Source: Spirochaetae bacterium HGW-Spirochaetae-7
Lineage (GTDB): Bacteria; Spirochaetota; Spirochaetia; Treponematales; UBA12059
Length of the DNA: 15,701 nucleotides
Direction: 5' to 3'
Assembly (NCBI GenBank): GCA_002839245.1
Contig: PGXR01000041.1
Span: 1-15,701, forward strand
Below are positions 8,334-13,993 of the stretch, one piece after another. Position 1 is the first letter of the stretch. Each line of letters opens with the position of its first letter. The notes below the pieces were generated by a model. The model was given only the letters and a program-made list of their open reading frames with translations. It was not told where the DNA came from and ran no database searches. The translations under genes were made by a program, and so were the position numbers.

Positions 8334-9878
8334 TCAGTGTCGGGCTATATAGGAAGCGCCATCAAATCGACGCAGGTCGAGCGAAGGATCGTCCGGGTAA
8401 AGGACTTGCCCGCCCTTTACCACGGTTACGGGCCAACCGATGACCCGCTCGCCCTGGCGTAGCGCGAAGTCAGACCGCGAATGTGCTCCGGCGGATCCTA
8501 TCTCCTTGATGCGATCGAGGTCGACGATTACGAGGTCCGCATCCGACCCTGGCAGAAGGGTTCCCTTCCGGGGATAGAGCCCGAATATCCGGGCGGGGTT
8601 CGCAGCGGAATTCTCGACGAGCCGGACGAGGGGCAACCCATGTCGGCGCGCTCCATCGAGCAGGAACGGGAGATGGGTCCCGACCGCCGGATAGCCGGGC
8701 ACGGTATCCCAGAAAGACCGTCCGCCGGTCTTCTCCTCGACCGTCTGCGGCGTATGATCGGTTCCGATGGTATCGATCGTACCGTCGGCGAGTGCCTTCC
8801 AAAGCTCCTGCCTGTCACGGTCTCCCCGGACGGGGGGACTCATTACGGCCAGCGCTCCCTGCCTGTCGTCGTATGTCATCGACAGGTACGGCGACGTCGT
8901 CTCGGCATGGAACCTTCCGGGAGCAGTCGCCCGCGCGCTACGGAGAAAGGCTACCGCCTCCGCGGAAGAAACGTGCACGAAATACAATTTGACTCCACTG
9001 CGTTCGGCGAGGAGCAACGCCCGTTGTATCGCCTCGCGCTCCGCGAAGGCGGGACGGCTCTCTTCCCACTCGCGAAGGCCGCCGTCAGGCGCCGAGTTTC
9101 TACCCCTCTTGCTCGCCCATTCGATGACTTCGGGATTTTCAGCGTGGATATTGAGGACTGCGCCCTTTCCAAGAGCAGCCACCGCTTCCATGGTATCGAG
9201 AAGGAAACCGTCATCGGCGCTGGGGATCAGTCCGGGAATGCCAGACATGTATACCTTGAAGGAACGGACTCCGTATTTTGCCGAATAGAGCGGAATTTCG
9301 GCGAGCTGGGTACGATCGAGAATGGCGACGTGAGCGAAAATATCGACTCTGGAAACCGTGCCCGTCTTCTCTATCAAGGAATCGAGGAAAGGCACATACG
9401 AGCCGCTTCCCCCGACGTACAAGCCTATCGTCGTAACGCCGTTGATGAGAGCGGAGGCCGTTTCCGTTGAAAGTTCACCATCGAAGTCCGAGAATATGCC
9501 AAGGTGGACATGGGGATCGACAAGACCGGGAAGGACGTACTTGCCCTCGGCGCGGATTACGTCGCAGCCGGCCGTGCTGATGTCGTGGCCGATGGAACGG
9601 ATTCTTCCCCCGCTCAAGAGCACATCCTGGGTTACCACGCCGGAATAGGGGATGACGCAATGCCCCCCCTTTATGACGAGAGGGCGGCCGCCGGGGACTT
9701 CGTGATCGCTATCCCCGGGAAGCGGTGGCCTGGCCCATTCGGGCAGGAACGAATGCCGATGCCCGGCATAGTCGCCTGGATCGCGCTGAGCTTTCCCGGC
9801 GATCCAATCCGGCAAGAACACATTCTGGCCGCCTGCCGCATCGACCCAGTCGGGGACGAACGGGTTTCTGGCACCCAT
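8334..9878 (-). CDS. Cyclic amidohydrolase (dihydropyrimidinase/allantoinase/hydantoinase class) with BMC-linked N-terminal extension
   Basis: This 514-residue protein has its catalytic domain from about residue 67. The binuclear metal site looks complete: HxH at 123/125, carboxylatable Lys208 in SFKVYMSG, His245, His302, and Asp374 in GTDH. The ETTSPYLS segment (326-333) matches the family's ETCPxYL. Such enzymes hydrolyse cyclic amides or ureides such as dihydropyrimidines, hydantoins and allantoin. The FMAYK-type segment of dihydropyrimidinases is YMSGI here, so the usual substrate-contact Tyr is absent and another substrate is likely. Residues 1-66 are an extra extension with three F-[VL]-P-[DE]-W motifs. 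The start is fixed by a TGATG overlap with the tandem shell-protein stop; the open frame upstream of 9878 is merely overlapping sequence. Last gene of the BMC operon; cargo role inferred. Confidence 0.9.
   Translation of the reverse strand: MGARNPFVPDWVDAAGGQNVFLPDWIAGKAQRDPGDYAGHRHSFLPEWARPPLPGDSDHEVPGGRPLVIKGGHCVIPYSGVVTQDVLLSGGRIRSIGHDISTAGCDVIRAEGKYVLPGLVDPHVHLGIFSDFDGELSTETASALINGVTTIGLYVGGSGSYVPFLDSLIEKTGTVSRVDIFAHVAILDRTQLAEIPLYSAKYGVRSFKVYMSGIPGLIPSADDGFLLDTMEAVAALGKGAVLNIHAENPEVIEWASKRGRNSAPDGGLREWEESRPAFAEREAIQRALLLAERSGVKLYFVHVSSAEAVAFLRSARATAPGRFHAETTSPYLSMTYDDRQGALAVMSPPVRGDRDRQELWKALADGTIDTIGTDHTPQTVEEKTGGRSFWDTVPGYPAVGTHLPFLLDGARRHGLPLVRLVENSAANPARIFGLYPRKGTLLPGSDADLVIVDLDRIKEIGSAGAHSRSDFALRQGERVIGWPVTVVKGGQVLYPDDPSLDLRRFDGASYIARH
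9735..9860 (-). repeat. Three degenerate copies of an F-[VL]-P-[DE]-W motif in the amidohydrolase N-terminal extension
   Basis: The motifs are FVPDW (residues 7-11, 9846-9860), FLPDW (21-25, 9804-9818) and FLPEW (44-48, 9735-9749). The linkers between them are rich in Gly, Asp and Pro. Codons differ among the copies (for example TTC-GTC-CCC-GAC-TGG against TTC-TTG-CCG-GAT-TGG), so the similarity is kept at protein level and is not a recent DNA duplication. This looks like a multivalent short linear motif, possibly for docking to the shell or to other cargo. Confidence 0.8.
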
Positions 9879-10498
9879 CAGGTTTCTAAAGCGGCGATGG
9901 CACCCGATGCCGCCTCCGAAGCCGCCCGGATTTCCGATTCTGAACCTGCCAGGAAGAGCCGTCCGAAACGACCGAAGGGATTGAAGTGGACAAGCTGGAT
10001 GTCGGCTATCTTCTCCGCGGCGTTCGCGGCCAGAACTATGTTGGTGGCTGGCTCCACCTCCAGGACGAGGAGCGACTTGCCAGGAAGGAGCAGTGAGCCC
10101 TTCCTGGTCTTGTTGATCTGTTGGGCCTGGTAGGCGTTCACCTTGGTGATTATCTTTGAGGATACCAAGGAAGGCTTCAGCCTGTCGGCTACGGACAGCC
10201 CGCACGCGGCCAGAATGGCCTGCCCGGCATCCTTCACCGAATCGACCGACTCGGAATGAAGCTCGAGCACGCCGAACTCGCGCTCCACCATCTGGAGTCC
10301 AGGCCTGGCCAGCGTGGATTTGAGGGCTATGTCGAGTAGATTGTAGACTTCGCTGCCCGGCGCGAGTTCCAGCCAGAGTTCCGCCATGCCGGCGAGAGGG
10401 ACGTCTCCGTCCAGCTCGGAACCCAGGAAGGCGGCGTACTGAGGCTGCATACTATCGATAAACGCATACGCGCGCAGCTGGAAACCCGCGTCGGGCAT
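9878..10498 (-). CDS. Tandem-domain BMC shell protein (BMC-T, pseudohexameric trimer)
   Basis: This 206-residue protein has two consecutive BMC folds, roughly residues 1-100 and 105-206. Recognisable segments are RAYAFIDSMQPQYAAFLG, VEREFGVLELH, SLVSSKIITKVNAYQ, LLVLEVEPATN and FGRFGRLFLAG. BMC-T proteins form trimers that tile among the hexamers of a microcompartment shell and often carry gated central pores. GGGAGGAATCT before the ATG supports the start. It lies 19 bases after the BMC-H gene, and its stop overlaps the amidohydrolase start by one base (TGATG), coupling shell and cargo synthesis. Confidence 0.92.
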   Translation of the reverse strand: MPDAGFQLRAYAFIDSMQPQYAAFLGSELDGDVPLAGMAELWLELAPGSEVYNLLDIALKSTLARPGLQMVEREFGVLELHSESVDSVKDAGQAILAACGLSVADRLKPSLVSSKIITKVNAYQAQQINKTRKGSLLLPGKSLLVLEVEPATNIVLAANAAEKIADIQLVHFNPFGRFGRLFLAGSESEIRAASEAASGAIAALET

Positions 10499-10517
10499 AG
10501 ATTCCTCCCGTTGCTCG

Positions 10518-10802
10518 TTACTTCTTGATTACGGGAGCGACTGGAATCATGGCAACCACTTCATCGCTCGGCTTGGGTATGATATGCACCGATACCAATT
10601 CTCCGAGCTTCTTGACCGAGGCGGCCGCGGCATCGACGGCTGCCTTGACGGCCCCTACGTCACCTTGTACGAAAACGGATACCAGGCCGCCTCCGATTTC
10701 CTTCGTGCCCAGAACCTCGATGCTGGCCGATTTCACCATCGTGTCGACGGCCTCGACCGCAGCCACGAAACCACGAGTTTCGATCATTCCCAAAGCCTTC
10801 AT
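10518..10802 (-). CDS. BMC-H hexameric shell protein (PduA/EutM-like)
   Basis: This 94-residue single BMC domain starts with the canonical ALGMIETRGFVAAVEA and contains QGDVGAVKAAVDA and LVSVHIIPKP. It would form the hexagonal tiles that make up most of the shell facet. In the pore loop, the usual K-I-G-S-G is E-I-G-G-G (residues 35-39), removing the Ser that lines the pore in PduA and reversing a charge. AGGAGG precedes the ATG, which overlaps the upstream BMC-P stop as ATGA. It is the only hexamer gene in the window. Confidence 0.95.
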   Translation of the reverse strand: MKALGMIETRGFVAAVEAVDTMVKSASIEVLGTKEIGGGLVSVFVQGDVGAVKAAVDAAAASVKKLGELVSVHIIPKPSDEVVAMIPVAPVIKK

Positions 10803-11101
10803 TGGTTTGTCCTCCTGTGTGGGATTATCTCCCTATTTTCAACATACACATGATCGAGTATCGCGACGACCACCGCATCGCAAGGTACGCCCGCGAATCC
10901 GGCCCCCGCCAACGCGGCACCTCCCGATGCAACGGCTACCATATCCCCCTGCCCTGAGCCGATCGCGTCGGCCGCGAGCATGAGTCCGCCCTCCGGCTCG
11001 CCCGTGAGCCCGAGGCTCCGGACGACGAGAAGTTTCCGCCCCTCGAGACCGGGGGCCTTGACCGAGGCATCAGCCTTCCCTATCACCGTGGCGATCATCA
11101 T
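10799..11101 (-). CDS. BMC-P pentameric vertex protein (EutN/CcmL family)
   Basis: This 100-residue protein has the EutN/CcmL layout: N-terminal IATVIGKADAS, GRKLLVVRSL, the acidic/Gly AIGSGQGDMVAVASGGAA segment, and C-terminal VPCDAVVVAILDHV. Pentamers of this family cap the vertices of microcompartments. Two adjacent ATG codons (11101 and 11098) follow AAGGAG at 5 and 8 bases, so the true start is one or the other. It follows the aminotransferase gene by 17 bases and overlaps the BMC-H start as ATGA. Confidence 0.93.
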   Translation of the reverse strand: MMIATVIGKADASVKAPGLEGRKLLVVRSLGLTGEPEGGLMLAADAIGSGQGDMVAVASGGAALAGAGFAGVPCDAVVVAILDHVYVENREIIPHRRTNQ

Positions 11102-11118
11102 GGCAACTCCTTGCTGCG

Positions 11119-12540
11119 CTATCTGCGCCCGAGCACGTCGGTTATCGAGTCCAGAGCGTAATCTATGTCCTCTGGCTTGGTAAAGAAGTGATGGGCGAAA
11201 CGGACAACGTCGCCTCTGGCGGAACAGATAATTTTCCGTTCCTTGAGGGCGACCTCGACCGCGTGCGAATCCGGGCCTACACGGATCGCCGTCGTGGGAG
11301 CCTTCCGTCGGATGTCCTGGGGGCTCGCGATATCCAGGCCCCTGCGCCTCGCGCCTTCGAGGCAACGCTCCGAAAGAATATCCGTCCAGCGCTGTATGGC
11401 GTTCGGCCCGATCTCGTTGATGACGCTCATTCCCGCCCGAGCGATGTACGATGTCAACACCGGCGGGGTGCCATTATCGAAACGCCTCGCGTCCTTGGCA
11501 TAATCCAGATGGTGGATGTCGAAGGCGAAGGGGTTCTCTTGGCCAAACCAACCGGTAAAGGCCGGACGCAGGTGGGAAATGAGTTCCTTCTTGATGTAGA
11601 CGAAGGCAATTCCGGGGATTCCCAGGAGGTACTTGAGATTGCCGGAACTGAGGAAATCGACGTCCAGCGCCTTTACGTCGATCGGATGGCTGCCGAGTCC
11701 CTGATAGGCATCGAGGTACGCGAGCGATCCCTTGGCATGGACCATCTCGGTGATGGTGGCTATATCCTGCTTGAACCCGTTGTAATAGTAGACGTCGCAG
11801 AACGATGTCAAAAGCGTTTCATTGTCGACAGCCGTATGGTAGTCGTTTATGTCGATCTCGCCACCCTTGGCGGGTATGAACTGGACCTTTGCGCCGAATT
11901 TTTCGTGAGCCAGCCAGACAAGTCCGACGGTCGGGAACTCTGCGTCCGTTACGACGACCTTCTTCCTTCTGCCGCCGAAGTCCAGTGAAGAAGCAATGGT
12001 GCTGGTAATCTCAGAAACGGAGGTACCGATACCGATCTCGCCGGGATCGGCATTGATGAGCCTGGCGAATTCCGCCTTGGCCAGGTTCACTTCCTGGACC
12101 CATCGATCCCAGTCCATACCCATGTGGTCCCAGCTGTCCAGGTAAGCCTCGGCGGCGGCGCGGGTCCGCTCGCATTGAGGGGACTGGGAGCAGTTGGCGA
12201 GATGGACAGCTTCCTTCAGGATCGGGAACTGAGCCCTCCATGCGTCGATATCATAGTCCGCGGGAGCGTCATGCGAACCCGACGAAACCGTCGGCTTGAA
12301 TTCCGCCTGCTTGAATTCCGCCGGAGTGAACACGTTCACCGGCCGGGAAGCGGACGAAGGATCGGCGACAGGCGCGGAGGCCGACCTGGAAGCAGCTCCG
12401 CCGTCAAAGACCTGAATACCCAGGCGCTCGCATGATTCCCTGGCGATGCTGGTCATCCGGTCGTTCTTTGCAAGCGCAAGCTGCCGCTTGCCCGCCGCGA
12501 ACAAGGCCTCGATATCGTGACCTGTTATGTAGTTATTCAT
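11119..12540 (-). CDS. Class V aminotransferase-like PLP enzyme with EutQ-like N-terminal BMC-associated segment
   Basis: This 473-residue protein is the first gene of the BMC operon. Residues about 4-47 (YITGHDIEALFAAGK through SIARESCERLGIQVFD) resemble the N-terminal segment of EutQ and similar BMC-associated proteins. A Ser/Ala/Pro-rich linker (about 48-97) joins this to a fold-type I PLP domain. PLP residues visible are Asp277 and Gln280 in YLDAYQGLG and the Schiff-base Lys303 in SSGNLKYLLG. The N-terminal part of the domain is more like kynureninase or cysteine-desulfurase-type class V enzymes than alanine-glyoxylate aminotransferase, so the reaction could be transamination, lyase or desulfuration. 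The start at 12540 is set by GGAG 9 bases upstream; the frame opens earlier at 12618 without support. Cargo role is inferred from the N-terminal segment and the operon. Confidence 0.88.
   Translation of the reverse strand: MNNYITGHDIEALFAAGKRQLALAKNDRMTSIARESCERLGIQVFDGGAASRSASAPVADPSSASRPVNVFTPAEFKQAEFKPTVSSGSHDAPADYDIDAWRAQFPILKEAVHLANCSQSPQCERTRAAAEAYLDSWDHMGMDWDRWVQEVNLAKAEFARLINADPGEIGIGTSVSEITSTIASSLDFGGRRKKVVVTDAEFPTVGLVWLAHEKFGAKVQFIPAKGGEIDINDYHTAVDNETLLTSFCDVYYYNGFKQDIATITEMVHAKGSLAYLDAYQGLGSHPIDVKALDVDFLSSGNLKYLLGIPGIAFVYIKKELISHLRPAFTGWFGQENPFAFDIHHLDYAKDARRFDNGTPPVLTSYIARAGMSVINEIGPNAIQRWTDILSERCLEGARRRGLDIASPQDIRRKAPTTAIRVGPDSHAVEVALKERKIICSARGDVVRFAHHFFTKPEDIDYALDSITDVLGRR
12294..12322 (-). 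repeat. 14-base direct repeat in the aminotransferase linker
   Basis: GCTTGAATTCCGCC occurs at 12294-12307 and again at 12309-12322, a 15-base (five-codon) period. It encodes AEFKQ-AEFKP in the linker. Being identical at DNA level, it is probably a recent slippage duplication. Confidence 0.85.
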
Positions 12541-12573
12541 AAAATACCACTCCATTCGAGATCTTATGGACGA

Positions 12574-12602
12574 AGTATATATCCTAAATAAAAAGTAGGC
12601 AA
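12574..12602 (-). promoter_or_regulatory. Candidate promoter of the BMC operon
   Basis: On the minus strand, TTGCCT (12602-12597) and TATACT (12579-12574) are separated by exactly 17 bases. The -10 matches 5/6 of consensus. Transcription would start near 12567, giving a leader of about 27 bases that includes the GGAG ribosome binding site. Confidence 0.6.
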
Positions 12603-12611
12603 GCAAATATT

Positions 12612-12640
12612 TTGACATATTGTTAACAATACGATGTTAT
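12612..12640 (+). promoter_or_regulatory. Candidate divergent promoter facing the DinB-like gene
   Basis: A perfect -35 TTGACA (12612-12617) is followed after 17 bases by TGTTAT (12635-12640, 4/6). The spacer begins with the 14-bp palindrome. The first gene downstream begins at 12816, so the leader would be about 170 bases. A weaker alternative, TTGAAT-17-TACT-type, lies at 12747-12775. Confidence 0.4.
12618..12631. promoter_or_regulatory. Perfect 14-bp palindrome, candidate operator
   Basis: TATTGTTAACAATA is identical to its reverse complement. It sits in the spacer of the plus-strand promoter candidate and just upstream of the BMC operon -35. A dimeric regulator bound here could repress the DinB side and activate or repress the BMC side. 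The rest of the 12541-12815 gap holds these promoters and no convincing gene. Confidence 0.5.
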
Positions 12641-12815
12641 TGCTTACATTAAGTGTTCTTTTTCAACGTTTCACTGTCGTATTTAATGTGGACCAAATGC
12701 CGAGGCCATAGCCAGCAACTAGCGCTCCACGATTACCAGGACGGCCTTGAATCGGCTGTTTCATTGATACATACTGGCATGCTGCGACAAGGCTCATACC
12801 GGAAGGAAATCTCGC

Positions 12816-13352
12816 ATGACAGACTCGAACTCCGTCTCCGCCGCCCTCATATCCCAGCTCCAGGCCAGCCTCGACACGCTGCTCTGGTGCATCGATCGGT
12901 GCCCAGCGGATCAATGGCTGGAGAGCCACGGCGACCATCCCTTCTGCCAGGTGGCCTTCCACGCGCTCTTCTGGTGCGACTATTACCTTTCGGGCTCGGA
13001 ATCCGGGTTTATGGCGCAAGCCTGGCATACTGAGCATCCCCGGTTGTTCGCCGACTACGAGGAACTGGAGGACAGGTTGCCGGTCAGGCTTCCCGCCCGC
13101 GATGACGTCCTCGGGTACCTGGCGTTCTGCCGGGCCAAGGCCGTAGCGACGTTGTCGTCAGCGGAGGCCGAAGGGCTCCTTGCCACGTCGTCGCACAGGA
13201 ATGGAACGATGTCCACCCTCGAGGTCATCATCTATGCGACGCGCCATAACCAGCACCACGCCGCCCAGTTGGGCTTGCGGTTGCAGCTACTGTCTGGCGA
13301 CGAGATGCCGTGGTTCAGCCGCGGACAGCCTGGAACCTCAGGACCGTCCTGA
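12816..13352 (+). CDS. DinB-like (DinB/YfiT fold) metalloprotein
   Basis: This 178-residue protein resembles the DinB/YfiT four-helix-bundle superfamily. The usual three-His metal site is recognisable as His49 (AFHALFW) and His144/His148 in ATRHNQHHAAQLG near the C-terminus. Family members include thiol-dependent transferases and many proteins of unknown function. GGAAGGA 8 bases before the ATG supports the start. Its last 38 bases overlap the end of the convergent GyrI-like gene. It is divergent from the BMC operon and no link in function is evident beyond a possible shared control region. Confidence 0.85.
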   Translation: MTDSNSVSAALISQLQASLDTLLWCIDRCPADQWLESHGDHPFCQVAFHALFWCDYYLSGSESGFMAQAWHTEHPRLFADYEELEDRLPVRLPARDDVLGYLAFCRAKAVATLSSAEAEGLLATSSHRNGTMSTLEVIIYATRHNQHHAAQLGLRLQLLSGDEMPWFSRGQPGTSGPS

Positions 13353-13956
13353 GCTTGGCCTGATCGCCCGCGCCAGGGTTGGAAATGTATATCTCCCGGT
13401 GCAGCATCGATTTCCTGGCCAGGGACTTGGCCGCGCAATACTCTTCCATCTTCGCGAAACTCGCCGGCTCTGAATCGTAGCTGCCCAGGTGCAGCATCTG
13501 GACGCAGAGACCTTCCTCGTACGCTCCGAACTCAACCGAGTCGAGCAGGTCGGCGGGCTTCTTCTTCCGTACCGTCTCGGTCACCTGCCGGGCAAAATCC
13601 GGGGTGACGAATTCCGGCTGGCGTATCATCAGATGATAGACCAGCTGGTCCTTGTCGAGCGCGCCCGGAACGGCAGACTTGGGGCCCGACTTGACCAGTT
13701 CGGAAACGTCCCAGACCCCCTCGAGAGGAAAAACCGTGTACTCTACGTAGCCCGCGGGCGGGTTCGGCGACTTGTACGACATCCTGACCGTATAGGCCAG
13801 AGAGTACAGGACGCCGATGCAGTCCTTGAAATGCTCGCCGTTCGGGTTGCCCTGCCCCCGTATCGAGAAGAACTTGAACTCGGGAACGGTGATCACTCCG
13901 GGGTCTGTCCCCGGCAGGTAGAATGCCTTGTCCGTCTTCTTCCAGTCGAGTTTCAT
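13315..13956 (-). CDS. GyrI-like small-molecule-binding domain protein
   Basis: This 213-residue protein has the pattern of stand-alone GyrI-like proteins: PEFKFFSIRGQGNPN near residue 25, then IGVLYSLAYTVRM, and a C-terminal EEGLCVQMLHLGSYD. The fold is shared with the effector domains of multidrug-binding regulators such as BmrR and Rob, but no HTH is present, so it may bind or sequester a small molecule. GGAGG 8 bases upstream supports the ATG at 13956; the frame open to 14232 is overlapping sequence in yqeC. It follows yqeC by 37 bases on the same strand. Confidence 0.85.
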   Translation of the reverse strand: MKLDWKKTDKAFYLPGTDPGVITVPEFKFFSIRGQGNPNGEHFKDCIGVLYSLAYTVRMSYKSPNPPAGYVEYTVFPLEGVWDVSELVKSGPKSAVPGALDKDQLVYHLMIRQPEFVTPDFARQVTETVRKKKPADLLDSVEFGAYEEGLCVQMLHLGSYDSEPASFAKMEEYCAAKSLARKSMLHREIYISNPGAGDQAKLRTVLRFQAVRG

Positions 13957-13993
13957 GGTGCGCACCTCCGCTGAAGGGTGATCCGCCATTATA

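Noticed and set aside
8481..9470. 329-codon plus-strand open frame opposite the amidohydrolase
   Set aside because: The minus-strand amidohydrolase has all metal ligands in frame. The plus frame has no motif and no ribosome binding site in a sensible place.
9879..10205. In-frame upstream extension of the amidohydrolase, which would look like a BMC fusion
   Set aside because: These codons lie within the BMC-T gene in another frame and encode nothing recognisable. The TGATG junction gives a better start, so there is no real fusion.
12310..12340. N-V-F-T-P-A-E-F in the PLP enzyme linker as a degenerate docking motif
   Set aside because: It shares only N-V-F-x-P with one copy, lacks the Trp and overlaps a recent slippage repeat; too weak to claim.
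12541..12618. Longer N-terminus for the PLP enzyme
   Set aside because: It would cover the -10 element and ribosome binding site. The EutQ-like segment starts right after the ATG at 12540.
12653..13033. 126-codon plus-strand open frame upstream of the DinB-like gene
   Set aside because: It overlaps the DinB-like start in another frame, has no ribosome binding site and resembles no family.
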